From assembly GCA_023436115.1 (NCBI GenBank), contig JAEZKQ010000017.1:29050-93049 (forward strand): 64,000 nt of DNA, written 5' to 3'. The DNA is from Bacillota bacterium (GTDB lineage Bacteria; Bacillota; Clostridia; Christensenellales; SZUA-584). Numbering within the stretch: position 1 is the stretch's first letter; each line of letters opens with the position of its first letter. Below are positions 1-8,935 of the stretch, in pieces. The notes under the pieces were generated by a model. That model made no database searches, was not told where the DNA came from, and saw only the letters and a list, made by a program, of their open reading frames with translations. The position numbers and the translations under genes are program-made.

Positions 1-2068
1 TATAAGCATCTTTTAGCTGCTCATCAAACAAAGACTGTACAGGTTTTACACCTACGCTTAAAAAGCGCGTATGACCGCCTGCCGCCGTACATGCGATACA
101 ATTGTCGGGAGAAAAAGCCTTGTTGTCCCAGAGCGACAGCCGTTTGTTTTGCAGGGCTTGTCGCACCATATCAAAGGTCATCAGCCGCTTAAAAGCAGGC
201 ACGGTATTCACACAAACGCAAAGCCCGAACCGGCTCTCATCAATCGCAAGGCTCAGGGCTGCTAAAAATGAGTCTTCGCTCATTCCGCTAAAGCCGCCCT
301 CACCCAAAGCGGTGACCTCGTCCAAGAAACCTTGCATCAGACAATGTGAGTAGGCTTCAAGGAAGCTTTCGCAGAGTGTATCATCCGTTTGAAATGCGAT
401 ATCTCGAACAATCAGTTGAGGTCGGTTTGAGAAGCTGTCGATACCCGCCTCACACAGAAAATCGGCACGGCCCGGTATCAGCGCGTGCATATCCTTATAG
501 CAGAAAGCCACGGCATCTTGAGTTTTCCCGTTTTGCACCATGGTAAACTTCAAATGCGGCTTTTCGTCTTTACCCACAAAACGAATGGAATCCAGTGCAG
601 CGTCCATAACGGCTACCACAGGTTTTTCGTTGCATTGTCCGAAAGGTTCAAGCCTTTTTAAGTCATCCACCAATCGGGATGTGATTTCGTCAGCCGTTAG
701 AACCAAATCATAAACTCTTTTGCGAACAAACGCGCTTTCATCATAATGTGTGCGAATATAAGCGCAGACATCACGCCGCAAGCCGTCCAGTTCACCCGGT
801 GCTATGGTCAGGCCTGCTGCCTGTGCATGGCCACCGAATTTTTCATATCTGTCAGCAAACGCGCATAGCGCTTCGAATATGTTGACACCCTCAATACTGC
901 GCGCAGAGCCCACGAGGCTTCCTTCCCCGCCGAAAAGCACACAAGGCCGCGTGTACTTTTCAGTAATCTTGGCCGCCGCGATACCGATTACACCCGCGTT
1001 CCATGAGCTGTCCGCCAGCATTATCGCGGGGTCGCTATGGTAGCCGTTCTCTTCAATCATCGTCTCCGCGTCGGCGAGTATCTCCTCCACCTCTTTTTTG
1101 CGCGCATCGTTAAGCGCACAAAGCTCACGTACGCTCTGCTTAAGCGCCGGGCTGGTTTTCGTGCTGCTTAATATATCAATCGCTACCTGCGCGGTATCCA
1201 TACGCCCTGCCGCGTTGATACGCGGCCCCAGTCCAAAGCTGATGCCAAACGATGTGATCTCCGTAAGGCTGATGCCCGCTGCCTGTGCCAATGCCAAAAG
1301 GCCGGCCGATGGGTTTCTGCGCAGCTTACCCAAGCCCATGTAAGCGATAGCCCGGTTTTCCCCGAGCAGCGGCACAATATCCGTAATCGTACCGACCGCA
1401 ACAAGATCGATATAGCGCATGGCATCGGCCAGCGATGAAAGTGCGTGGATAAGCTTAAACGCCACGCCGCACCCTGCAAGGTTGGGGTCAGGATAAACGC
1501 TGTCCGACCGTTTGGCGTTGATAATGTATGGCGTATCAGGCAACGTTTCACCGCATTCATGGTGGTCAGTAATCACCACATCAACACCCAGGCTTTGGGC
1601 AAGCGCCGTCTCGGCGATATTGGTGATACCGCAGTCCACCGTCACGATCAGTGTGCTGCCCGTCTTCGCAATCTGCTCGACAGCAGCGGTATTTAGTCCA
1701 TAACCTTCCTTATGGCGGTTGGGCGTCATGATGCAGACATCCGCACCGATATCAACGAGATGTAAGTAAAGCGTGCAGCCGCCCGTCGTACCATCCGCAT
1801 CATAATCACAGAATATAGTGATCTTCTCACGGCTGGCAACGGCTTTTTTTATTCTGTCCACAGCCGCGGTCATATCGGGCAGCAGAAACGGATCATGAAG
1901 CTGCTCAGGGCCCGGGTATAAAAAGCGTTTGGCTGCAGTCGGTGTATCAATGCCGCGCCGGCATAGCAACGCAGCCACAGGCAAACTCAATCCCGTCGCT
2001 TCCGCGATCGCTTTTGTTTTTGCTTGTGTGCACGGCGCAAGAGCCGCCCGCTCAATAAAGCTTAACAC
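1..2068 (-). CDS. recJ: Single-stranded-DNA-specific exonuclease RecJ (3' end beyond window)
   Basis: 5'-to-3' single-strand exonuclease of recombinational repair and base-excision resynthesis. About 689 residues are visible, open to the left edge, so the C-terminus is missing. The DHH-family metal motifs are clear: DYDADG near residue 94, VDCGIT near 148 and DHH near 171. A later stretch reading ALDSIRFVGKDEKPHLKF fits the OB-fold that binds single-stranded DNA. The visible length already exceeds the classic 570-residue enzyme, as in Firmicute RecJ with an extra C-terminal domain. I chose a GTG start: a stop codon lies just upstream in frame and AAGGGGG sits about 12 bases before it. Family call is firm; the start is moderately sure. 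Confidence 0.93.
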   Translation of the reverse strand, partial: MLSFIERAALAPCTQAKTKAIAEATGLSLPVAALLCRRGIDTPTAAKRFLYPGPEQLHDPFLLPDMTAAVDRIKKAVASREKITIFCDYDADGTTGGCTLYLHLVDIGADVCIMTPNRHKEGYGLNTAAVEQIAKTGSTLIVTVDCGITNIAETALAQSLGVDVVITDHHECGETLPDTPYIINAKRSDSVYPDPNLAGCGVAFKLIHALSSLADAMRYIDLVAVGTITDIVPLLGENRAIAYMGLGKLRRNPSAGLLALAQAAGISLTEITSFGISFGLGPRINAAGRMDTAQVAIDILSSTKTSPALKQSVRELCALNDARKKEVEEILADAETMIEENGYHSDPAIMLADSSWNAGVIGIAAAKITEKYTRPCVLFGGEGSLVGSARSIEGVNIFEALCAFADRYEKFGGHAQAAGLTIAPGELDGLRRDVCAYIRTHYDESAFVRKRVYDLVLTADEITSRLVDDLKRLEPFGQCNEKPVVAVMDAALDSIRFVGKDEKPHLKFTMVQNGKTQDAVAFCYKDMHALIPGRADFLCEAGIDSFSNRPQLIVRDIAFQTDDTLCESFLEAYSHCLMQGFLDEVTALGEGGFSGMSEDSFLAALSLAIDESRFGLCVCVNTVPAFKRLMTFDMVRQALQNKRLSLWDNKAFSPDNCIACTAAGGHTRFLSVGVKPVQSLFDEQLKDAY

Positions 2069-2497
2069 CCTCTAAAATGGCCCCCTTCATCATATAATAC
2101 GATAATACTTGAAAAGCCTCTCCTTTGCTGTAAGGAAAGGCTTTTTGTCACGATGTCTGTATGGCCCCAAAAGCTTTTTGAACCTGTCGTAAAAGCTTTT
2201 GTCTTATCCATTTATGCAGGAATCACCGACATCAAATAAGCTTTCTTGCTGCCGGCTTATAAGCCGCGCCTTGCCTTGCTTTGCATTTTGAAAGGATGAC
2301 GGGAAAACTTATTTCATTATATATGTGAGCAAAATAATAGTCAACGAAAAAGAAGCCCTAACCCAACCAGATACTTCTGGGTTTTTTGGAAAGCAAGTAC
2401 ATTTATTGACTCTGATGATTACTCACGGCAACCATCTACGCACCTGCTTAACCCTTTGCGCAAGCACTGCCGAAAATGATCGCTACCGGCGGTCATA
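2069..2497. other. Non-coding gap between recJ and ribH
   Basis: I see no credible gene here. It contains a hairpin at 2112-2145 (listed separately) and a short stem around 2361-2382 followed by TTTTTT on the plus strand, where there is no plus-strand gene to terminate. The rest is unremarkable sequence. Confidence 0.5.
2112..2145 (-). terminator. Probable terminator after the riboflavin operon
   Basis: Inverted repeat with arms AAAAGCCT-TCCTT and AAGGA-AAGGCTTTT around a short loop. It has T-rich flanks in both directions, so it could work bidirectionally. It lies about 350 bases after ribH and about 45 bases before the recJ start, so it would separate the two transcripts. Confidence 0.5.
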
Positions 2498-2965
2498 TTA
2501 AAGCTGACACAGCAGATTACACATTTCAATTGCCGTGAGCGCTGCGTCAAATCCTTTATTACCCGCTTTTGTGCCTGCTCTTTCGATAGCCTGTTCAATA
2601 TTCTCAGTCGTCAGAACACCAAAAGCAATTGGTATTCCTGTCTGAAGAGAAACCTGTGCAATTCCTTTGGTCATTTCATTGGCGACATAATCAAAATGCG
2701 GCGTTGAACCGCGAATGATAGCGCCGACACAGATAATCGCATTATACTTCTGAGATCTCGCCATTTTCTGCGCAGCGAGCGGAATCTCGAAGGCTCCCGG
2801 CACCCAGACCACATCAATCTGCTGTTCGTCTGCACCATGTCGAGTCAGACCATCAATTGCACCGCCAACCAGTTTGCTGCCGATAAATTCGTTAAAACGC
2901 CCTGCGACAATTCCGAATTTTAGATTTTTAGAAACCAGATCTCCTTGAATCGTTTTTACTGACAT
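2498..2965 (-). CDS. ribH: 6,7-dimethyl-8-ribityllumazine synthase
   Basis: Condenses 5-amino-6-ribitylamino-uracil with 3,4-dihydroxy-2-butanone 4-phosphate, the penultimate riboflavin step. The enzyme usually forms a 60-subunit or pentameric shell. At 155 residues it is family length. Typical blocks are visible: GIVAGRFNEFI at the N-terminus, VPGAFEIPLAAQKMA near residue 55, and CVGAIIRGSTPHFDYVANE, which holds the substrate-binding and proton-transfer region. It is the last gene of the ribD-ribE-ribBA-ribH operon, 24 bases after ribBA, and so should be under the FMN riboswitch upstream of ribD. Confident call. Confidence 0.97.
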   Translation of the reverse strand: MSVKTIQGDLVSKNLKFGIVAGRFNEFIGSKLVGGAIDGLTRHGADEQQIDVVWVPGAFEIPLAAQKMARSQKYNAIICVGAIIRGSTPHFDYVANEMTKGIAQVSLQTGIPIAFGVLTTENIEQAIERAGTKAGNKGFDAALTAIEMCNLLCQL

Positions 2966-2989
2966 TATTAAACCCTCCTAAGTGTCTAT

Positions 2990-4213
2990 TTATTTCTCTA
3001 TCTCTGCTGTCTGTATATCACCAGATAACAAATGGCCCATTTTTTCTTTTTTTGTACTGATATAAAAAGCATTGACCTGATTTGTTTTCATGACAATCGG
3101 TACCCGCTCGACAATTTCTAATCCATACCCGTTAAGACCGGTCATCTTTTGAGGGTTATTGGTCATCAAACGCATTTTTCTGACTCCCAAATCACTGAGT
3201 ATCTGCGCCCCAATTCCATATTCCCGCAGGTCAGGCGCAAATCCCAGCAGTTCGTTTGCCTCAACGGTATCTTTTCCTTTGTCCTGCAACTCATATGCTC
3301 TAATTTTATTAACCAAACCAATGCCGCGCCCTTCCTGACGCATATACAGAATCACGCCTCTGCCTTCCTGTCCGATTTTGCTCATCGCGGCGTGGAGCTG
3401 CTCGCCGCAGTCGCATCTCAAAGAGTGGAAAGCATCTCCGGTCAAACATTCCGAATGCACACGAACCAGTAACGGCTCATCGGTTCCCGAAATATCGCCC
3501 ATCACCAATGCCACGTGATGTTCGCCGCTTATCTTATTTTCATACGCAACAATATCAAACTCTCCATATTGCGTAGGCATTTTTGCTCTTGAGGCGGCAC
3601 GGATAGATTTTTCATTTCTCCTTCTGTACTGTATAAGATCCGCTACCGTTATCATTTTTAGCTGATGCTTTTGGCTAAATTCAGCAAGCTGGGCCACCCG
3701 TGCCATTGTACCGTCTTCGTTCATGATTTCGCATATCACCCCGGCAGGATAGAGACCGGCCAGCCGTGCCAAATCGACCGCAGCTTCTGTATGACCAAGC
3801 CTTTGCAGTACGCCGCCAGTCTTCGCGATTAACGGAAAGATATGCCCAGGACGCGAAAAATCATCACCCTGTGAATGCGGATTGACTAACCGCCGAATCG
3901 TTTCTGCGCGCTCAAAAGCGGATATTCCGGTTTTTACAGACTTATGGTCAACTGTGACAGTAAATGCGGTCCCCATGCTCTCCGTATTGCGGTCCACCAT
4001 GGGTTGAAGGTTCAATTCACGGGCTCTTTCCAAGGTTATCGGTGTACAGATCATGCCTTTTCCATGGGTAGCCATAAAATTCACGGCTTCAGGCGTTACT
4101 TTTTCTGCGGCCATAAGGAGGTCACCTTCATTCTCCCTATCCTCGTCATCGACAACGATGATCATTTCCCCGTTTTGGATATCTGATATGGCTTCTTCAA
4201 TGGTATGAAACAT
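2990..4213 (-). CDS. ribBA: Bifunctional DHBP synthase / GTP cyclohydrolase II
   Basis: The N-terminal half (about 1-200) makes 3,4-dihydroxy-2-butanone 4-phosphate from ribulose 5-phosphate. Its acidic DDEDRENEGDL metal loop and THGKGMICTPIT block are present. The C-terminal half (about 205-407) is GTP cyclohydrolase II, with a zinc cysteine set in VHSECLTGDAFHSLRCDCGEQL and the RQEGRGIGL motif. Both halves look intact, so the protein supplies both branches feeding ribH. At 407 residues it has the usual fused length. It follows ribE by 26 bases in the riboswitch-controlled operon. Confidence 0.97.
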   Translation of the reverse strand: MFHTIEEAISDIQNGEMIIVVDDEDRENEGDLLMAAEKVTPEAVNFMATHGKGMICTPITLERARELNLQPMVDRNTESMGTAFTVTVDHKSVKTGISAFERAETIRRLVNPHSQGDDFSRPGHIFPLIAKTGGVLQRLGHTEAAVDLARLAGLYPAGVICEIMNEDGTMARVAQLAEFSQKHQLKMITVADLIQYRRRNEKSIRAASRAKMPTQYGEFDIVAYENKISGEHHVALVMGDISGTDEPLLVRVHSECLTGDAFHSLRCDCGEQLHAAMSKIGQEGRGVILYMRQEGRGIGLVNKIRAYELQDKGKDTVEANELLGFAPDLREYGIGAQILSDLGVRKMRLMTNNPQKMTGLNGYGLEIVERVPIVMKTNQVNAFYISTKKEKMGHLLSGDIQTAEIEK

Positions 4214-4239
4214 AAAATTCTCCTTTTCGACACTCGGGT

Positions 4240-4896
4240 TTAAGCGAACCCATTTTTTTTCAAAAATTCTTCCGTTACTTTTTTAGACTGAACTGCCGGA
4301 TCCGAATTGTTTTGCGTCATCAGCTTATACACATACTTACCTATAAGATCGCACTCAATATTTAACAAATCTCCAACATGTTTTTCCCCCAGTGTGGTTG
4401 CTTTGGCAGTGTGCGGTATTAAAGATACGGCAAAAGCATCGTGATAAATTCTGGCGACAGTCAGGCTGATACCGTCCAAGGCGACAGATCCCTTCGGGAC
4501 AACAAGCTTCAGGAAATCTGCGGAAACTTCAACCGTAAGCCAAATAGCGTTATTCTCTTCGGAGCACTTTATAAGCTTGCCGACACCGTCAATGTGCCCG
4601 CTGACAAGATGGCCTCCCAGACGGTCACTTAAACGTAAAGCACGTTCCAGGTTTACCGGGGAAGAAACAGACAGCGAGTCCAGCGAAGTATGCCGCATGG
4701 TTTCAGGCATAACATCGGCTGAGAACGAGCCTTCTGCCATATCGGTTACAGTCAGGCACACACCGTTTACCGCAATGCTGTCGCCCACTTTGGTGCCTTC
4801 AAGCACCCGGCTGCAGCCAATGGTTAAGCGAAAAAATAGACTCCCCTTTTTGATTTCCTTTATAATTCCTTTTTCTTCTGCTATTCCTGTAAACAT
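4240..4896 (-). CDS. ribE: Riboflavin synthase alpha chain
   Basis: Dismutates two lumazine molecules to riboflavin plus the pyrimidine precursor. Two tandem lumazine-binding beta-barrel repeats are visible: the first starts MFTGIAEEKGII with VNGVCLTV, and the second carries LVSGHIDGVGK followed by ALDGISLTVA. At 218 residues it is normal length. The start overlaps the end of ribD by 16 bases, which suggests translational coupling. The lysine-rich C-terminal tail is a common extra. Called ribE by Firmicute convention; it equals ribC of Escherichia coli. Confidence 0.96.
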   Translation of the reverse strand: MFTGIAEEKGIIKEIKKGSLFFRLTIGCSRVLEGTKVGDSIAVNGVCLTVTDMAEGSFSADVMPETMRHTSLDSLSVSSPVNLERALRLSDRLGGHLVSGHIDGVGKLIKCSEENNAIWLTVEVSADFLKLVVPKGSVALDGISLTVARIYHDAFAVSLIPHTAKATTLGEKHVGDLLNIECDLIGKYVYKLMTQNNSDPAVQSKKVTEEFLKKNGFA

Positions 4897-5996
4897 AAAT
4901 CTCCTTTTAAATACCCCTCAATCAATACATCCTCTCCAGACCGGCTCACATGAATATTTTTTACAGGCAAGGCATCCTGCATCAATGGAATACCCTGACC
5001 TTCCACAGACGTTACGGCCTCCTTTCCGCCAATGATCTTCGGTGCGATAAAAATCATAACCTTATCGACGATCCCTGCACCGATAGCGGCTGCGTTCAGC
5101 CCTCCGCCGCCCTCCAAAAGTATACTGTCCACCTCAAGAGCGTGCAGGGTGCGCATCAGGCTTCGCAAGTCAACATGTCCGTCAGTGCCATCGGTTTTGA
5201 TTACTCGAACTCCCATTTTACTGAAGGTTTCTTCTTTATATGGCTCGATATGGGTGGTTGTTGCCAGTATCACTTTTGCTTTGGATTCTCCCGTAATTGC
5301 CTCACAGTTAAAAGGAATGTCCCCGCGGCTGTCGATGATAACCCGAACGGGGTTTTTACCTTGTCCTGACGGAAGCCGGGTGGTCAGCGCGGGGTTGTCT
5401 TTGCATATAGTTCCGCCGCCTACCATAACTGCGCTGACACGCTGCCGAAGCCAGTGCACACTATGTCTGGACGCTTCTCCGGATATCCATTTGGAATCGC
5501 CGGTTACAGAGGCGATTTTCCCGTCCAGCGTCATGGCTGCTTTCATAATCACGAAAGGGCTGTCTGTCGTGATATATTTGATAAAAATTTCATTAAGCTT
5601 TTTCGCCTCAGATTCGCGCACGCCAACCGTGACAGTGATACCGGCTTGTTTGAGTATGTTTATGCCGCGCCCAGCTACCTTTGGATTCGGATCGGTCATT
5701 GATACAACAACTTCTCGAATACCTTTTTTGATAATGGCTTCAGCGCAAGGCGGTGTCCGCCCATAATGAGAGCATGGCTCCAAATTCACGTATAATGTTG
5801 CACCGCGAAGGTCGCTGATTGCATTGCCAAAAGCCGCAATCTCAGCATGGTCGCCGCCGAGTTCAGCGTGATAACCTTCGGCAATAATTTGATTGTCCTT
5901 TACAACCACAGCGCCGACTAAAGGGTTCGGATTGGTATAGCCCCACCCCTTTTCAGCCAGCTCAAGCGCTCTTTTCATATAGACTTCGTGATTCAT
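4881..5996 (-). CDS. ribD: Bifunctional pyrimidine deaminase/reductase RibD
   Basis: Carries out two consecutive riboflavin steps: deamination of the GTP-derived pyrimidine and reduction of its ribosyl side chain. The N-terminal deaminase (about 1-145) shows the zinc site, HAEIAAFG followed by PCSHYGRTPPC. The C-terminal NADPH-dependent reductase (about 146-360) shows TLDGKIA, SKWISG and the LLEGGGGLNAAA motif. At 371 residues it is full length. It is the first gene of the operon, preceded at 6.07-6.24 kb by an FMN riboswitch and terminator that should shut it off when FMN is plentiful. Confidence 0.97.
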   Translation of the reverse strand: MNHEVYMKRALELAEKGWGYTNPNPLVGAVVVKDNQIIAEGYHAELGGDHAEIAAFGNAISDLRGATLYVNLEPCSHYGRTPPCAEAIIKKGIREVVVSMTDPNPKVAGRGINILKQAGITVTVGVRESEAKKLNEIFIKYITTDSPFVIMKAAMTLDGKIASVTGDSKWISGEASRHSVHWLRQRVSAVMVGGGTICKDNPALTTRLPSGQGKNPVRVIIDSRGDIPFNCEAITGESKAKVILATTTHIEPYKEETFSKMGVRVIKTDGTDGHVDLRSLMRTLHALEVDSILLEGGGGLNAAAIGAGIVDKVMIFIAPKIIGGKEAVTSVEGQGIPLMQDALPVKNIHVSRSGEDVLIEGYLKGDLCLQE

Positions 5997-6064
5997 TTTC
6001 GCTCCAATCTCGAATGCCTCATGTTTTTACAAGTAGTCATGGTTTTCCATATATATCGGATAAA

Positions 6065-6098
6065 CAAAAAAACCTGAAGCATAGACTTCAGGGATATA
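6065..6098 (-). terminator. Riboswitch-controlled intrinsic terminator of the rib operon
   Basis: On the minus strand CCTGAAG, a six-base loop and CTTCAGG are followed by seven T residues. It sits between the FMN aptamer and ribD. Its 5' side (6086-6096, read TATCCCTGAAG on the minus strand) is exactly complementary to 11 bases at the aptamer's 5' edge (6222-6232). The two structures should therefore exclude each other. Confidence 0.9.
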
Positions 6099-6128
6099 TG
6101 ATCCTACACAAAAATATAAGATCTATAT

Positions 6129-6236
6129 TCTTCTCCCATCCAGACTATACTGTCGGCTCCGGAATCTGACCGGATCTACCAAAAAGGCTCGCGGGCTATA
6201 CCGCCGGTAAGGAATTTCACCTATCCCTGAAGAATG
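6129..6236 (-). promoter_or_regulatory. FMN riboswitch aptamer (RFN element)
   Basis: The conserved RFN blocks are all present on the minus strand: AGGGATAGGTGAAATTCC, ACCGGCGGTA, AGCCCGCGAGC, TCCGGAGCCGACAGTATA and GTCTGGATGGGAGAAG. The closing stem P1 pairs ATTCTTC with GAAGAAT. It lies about 130 bases upstream of ribD, with a terminator between. FMN binding should stabilise P1, free the terminator arm and stop transcription of the riboflavin operon. Very confident. Confidence 0.97.
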
Positions 6237-6278
6237 ATTATTCAATTCTTGAAAAAGCAATAGCTTTTTATCTGTTAT

Positions 6279-6308
6279 AATATACCACACCAATAATATT
6301 GCTGTCAA
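6279..6308 (-). promoter_or_regulatory. Probable sigma-A promoter of the rib operon
   Basis: TTGACA (6303-6308), an 18-base spacer, then TATATT (6279-6284) on the minus strand. It lies about 45 bases upstream of the FMN aptamer, a distance consistent with a leader transcript that starts just before the riboswitch. Confidence 0.7.
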
Positions 6309-6415
6309 TGCAAATAAATACAATTGTCAATATATATAAGCGTGTATTCAATGGGCCGGCAATCTCATAAGTAGATGACTCACTGCCTTTGTAAGGAGCT
6401 AAAGCTTATTTTGTA

Positions 6416-6450
6416 ATAAAAAAAATCCGGAAACGTATTCCGGATTTAAA
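6416..6450 (-). terminator. Terminator after the malic enzyme gene
   Basis: On the minus strand AAATCCGGAA and TTCCGGATTT form a stem followed by a run of T residues. It begins about 30 bases after the malic enzyme stop codon. Confidence 0.85.
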
Positions 6451-6478
6451 AGCAATATGCAGTATGTGTTTTTCTATA

Positions 6479-7651
6479 TTAAATACGGGCGACCCCGGAA
6501 TCACGCGCGGCTTTGGATACAGCCTGCGCCACCGTTTTGCCCACACGCGGGTCGAATGGTGCCGGTATGATGTATTCCGGATTCAGTTCTTCGTCGGAAA
6601 CGAGGCTGGCAATGGCATATGCCGCCGCAATTTTCATTTCGTCGTTGATGTCACTGGCGCGGACATCAAGCGCACCGCGGAATATGCCCGGGAAAGCCAA
6701 TACGTTGTTAATCTGATTGGCAAAGTCACTGCGTCCCGTGCCCACAACGGCTGCACCCGCGGCTTTGGCATCCTCCGGCATAATCTCCGGAATGGGATTG
6801 GACATGGCAAAGATAATGGGGTCTTTCGCCATGGACTTAACCATCTCCTGCGACAGCACATTCGGGGCGGAAAGGCCAAAGAAAACATCGGCACCCTTAA
6901 CCACGTCGGCGAGTGAACCTTTTTTCATATGGCGGTTAGAAATCTTAGCCATGAGCTCTTTTTCGCTGTTTAAGTTGTCGCGGCCTTCGTATATAGCGCC
7001 CTGTCTGTCGCACAGCACCACATCCGTCAGTCCCATTGCCATAAGTAAGCGCGTCACTGCAATGGCAGCCGCTCCGGCGCCATTCACCACGGCACTCACA
7101 GTTTTTATATCCTTGCCCGTCAGCTTAAGCGCATTGATCATACCGGCAAGCGATACGACAGCTGTTCCGTGCTGGTCGTCATGGAAAATTGGGATGTCAC
7201 AGCATTCCTTTAAGCGCCGTTCGATCTCGAAGCAGCGCGGAGCGGAAATGTCCTCCAGGTTGATGCCGCCGAAGCTTCCGGCCAGAAGACGCACTGTGTT
7301 GACTATCTCATCCACATCTTTGCTGCGAATACAAAGCGGGAATGCATCCACATCGCCAAAGGTCTTGAAAAGCACACATTTGCCTTCCATAACAGGCATA
7401 CCGGCTTCCGGGCCGATATCGCCAAGACCCAAAACAGCCGTTCCGTCTGTAACGACCGCCACAAGGTTCCAGCGGCGTGTGTACGTATACGACAGATCAA
7501 CATCGTCGGATATCTTAAGGCAGGGCTCTGCGACGCCGGGTGTATAGGCGACACTCAAATCATGCTTGTCCTTAACAGGCACAGAGCTGATAACTTCGAT
7601 CTTGCCTTTCCATTGTTCATGCAGCTTCAGGGATTCTTCATTAATCGTCAT
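6479..7651 (-). CDS. NAD(P)-dependent malic enzyme
   Basis: Oxidative decarboxylation of malate to pyruvate. The N-terminal malic domain shows SVAYTPGVAEPCL near residue 34 and the VTDGTAVLGLGDIGPEAGMP block. A conserved aspartate pair follows in IFHDDQHGTA. The C-terminal half is a Rossmann NAD-binding domain with VNGAGAAAIAV. At 390 residues it is the short bacterial form without a phosphotransacetylase domain. The lactate dehydrogenase gene lies 21 bases upstream on the same strand, so both probably sit on one transcript around pyruvate. Cofactor preference cannot be read from the sequence. Confidence 0.95.
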   Translation of the reverse strand: MTINEESLKLHEQWKGKIEVISSVPVKDKHDLSVAYTPGVAEPCLKISDDVDLSYTYTRRWNLVAVVTDGTAVLGLGDIGPEAGMPVMEGKCVLFKTFGDVDAFPLCIRSKDVDEIVNTVRLLAGSFGGINLEDISAPRCFEIERRLKECCDIPIFHDDQHGTAVVSLAGMINALKLTGKDIKTVSAVVNGAGAAAIAVTRLLMAMGLTDVVLCDRQGAIYEGRDNLNSEKELMAKISNRHMKKGSLADVVKGADVFFGLSAPNVLSQEMVKSMAKDPIIFAMSNPIPEIMPEDAKAAGAAVVGTGRSDFANQINNVLAFPGIFRGALDVRASDINDEMKIAAAYAIASLVSDEELNPEYIIPAPFDPRVGKTVAQAVSKAARDSGVARI

Positions 7652-7672
7652 TTTTCTTATCCTTTCGAATTT

Positions 7673-8623
7673 TTATAAAACTTCTTTGATAACGCTTTTT
7701 AACTTATCGGCCGACGCCTCAAACAACCTCAATTCTTCCTCGCTCATTCGGATATCCAAGTACCGGTCGATACCGTTGCGGTTCACGATACAGGGAAGGC
7801 TTAAAGCCACATCGCTGATGCCGTAATTGCCGTTGAGCGTGGTGGAAAGTGTCAGAACGGAATTCTCATCTCCCATGATCGCGCCGAGTATACGCGTTGC
7901 CGCCAGAGCCACTCCATAGAAGGTCGCGCCTTTGAGTTTGATGATCTCTGCGCCAGCGTCACGGGTTGCCTCAAATATCTGCCGACGGTTAATATTCTGG
8001 CAGCGGCGCGGGCAGTCTTCACAATATTCGTCGAACGGCTTGGATGCTATAGAAGCACGGCTCCATACCGGCACTTCGCTGTCGCCATGCTCGCCGATGA
8101 TATAGCCATGGACGTTGCGGACGTCCACTTTGCAGTGCTGGCTTAAAAGATAACGGAAACGTCCGGTATCCAGCATTGTTCCTGAACCAATAACGCGGGA
8201 AGCAGGCAAACCGCTCTCCTTTTGAACCATGTACGTGAGGACATCCACCGGATTGGATATGACAATAATGAGCGGGTCACTTGCGTACTTCATGATCCTG
8301 CCTAGGATATCACGCGTGACAGCCACATTTGTACGTGCGAGGTCCAGGCGTGTCTGCCCGGGCTGACGGCCAATACCAGCTGAGATTATAATAACATCAG
8401 CATCAGCACAATCTTCGAAATCTCCGTCACGAATGGTTAACTGCTTGAAATAAGCGATACCGTGACTGATGTCCAGCGCCTCTCCCCGTGCGCGGCCTCT
8501 GTCGACGTCCACAAGGACGATCTCAGAAGTCAGGTTGTTCATCATAATGGTGTAGGCAACAGTAGACCCCACTTTTCCGGCTCCGATGACAACCACTTTG
8601 CTTTTGTTAGTTGCAACGTTCAT
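7673..8623 (-). CDS. ldh: L-lactate dehydrogenase
   Basis: Interconverts pyruvate and L-lactate with NAD, a fermentative redox outlet. At 316 residues it is full length. It shows the GAGKVGSTVAYTI dinucleotide fold at the N-terminus, the LVDVDRGRARGEALD loop, an arginine in the mobile loop (GIGRQPGQTRLDLARTN), and the catalytic histidine in IIGEHGDSEVPVWS. The PGQTR form argues for lactate over malate dehydrogenase. A good ribosome site, AAGGAAGG, precedes the ATG. It is co-oriented with, and probably co-transcribed with, the malic enzyme gene. Confidence 0.95.
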   Translation of the reverse strand: MNVATNKSKVVVIGAGKVGSTVAYTIMMNNLTSEIVLVDVDRGRARGEALDISHGIAYFKQLTIRDGDFEDCADADVIIISAGIGRQPGQTRLDLARTNVAVTRDILGRIMKYASDPLIIVISNPVDVLTYMVQKESGLPASRVIGSGTMLDTGRFRYLLSQHCKVDVRNVHGYIIGEHGDSEVPVWSRASIASKPFDEYCEDCPRRCQNINRRQIFEATRDAGAEIIKLKGATFYGVALAATRILGAIMGDENSVLTLSTTLNGNYGISDVALSLPCIVNRNGIDRYLDIRMSEEELRLFEASADKLKSVIKEVL

Positions 8624-8935
8624 AAATATCCTTCCTTTTGAAAAATTTATTTATATTTAACTTATTTAATTCCACTTTCGTTAATATCTAAAAAAACAGA
8701 AATTCTTTAGATGATACTTCATTGTGAAAAATAAATCAAACTCCCTATTCACTGTAATTTGGTGCAAAAAATGATGAAATTTAGGTGTTATTATCGATTA
8801 AACCGCTGAAATGGCTAGAATCGAAGTATTTCTAAAATTATATCACGATTTTAACTATAAAGATAGCAAAACAAGCCATAACAATGGCTTGTTTTGGCAA
8901 ATATGTGTATAAACCGTTAAATAGTGGTGTGGTTC
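8624..8935. other. Non-coding gap between ldh and polC
   Basis: AT-rich, with no credible gene. It contains the polC terminator at 8868-8895. On the minus strand near 8705-8740 it also has a possible ldh promoter, TTGATT, 17 bases, TATCAT, with a lone TTTTTCACAA half-site in the spacer. That half-site is too little to claim a Rex operator. Confidence 0.5.
8868..8895 (-). terminator. Terminator after polC
   Basis: Perfect inverted repeat, AAAACAAGCCAT and ATGGCTTGTTTT around four loop bases. It starts about 40 bases after the polC stop codon and would end the long rpsB-to-polC region. The T tract is provided by the arm itself. Confidence 0.8.

Noticed and set aside
5032..5766. Long plus-strand open frame of 244 codons
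   Set aside because: It is exactly antisense to ribD, whose deaminase and reductase motifs are intact; the frame is a by-product of codon bias.
6717..7547. Plus-strand open frame of 276 codons
   Set aside because: It lies antisense to the malic enzyme gene and its serine/threonine/proline-rich translation has no recognisable domain.
8700..8745. Possible Rex operator in the ldh promoter
   Set aside because: Only one half-site (TTTTTCACAA) is present; the matching TTGTGAA arm is missing, so the claim is not supported.
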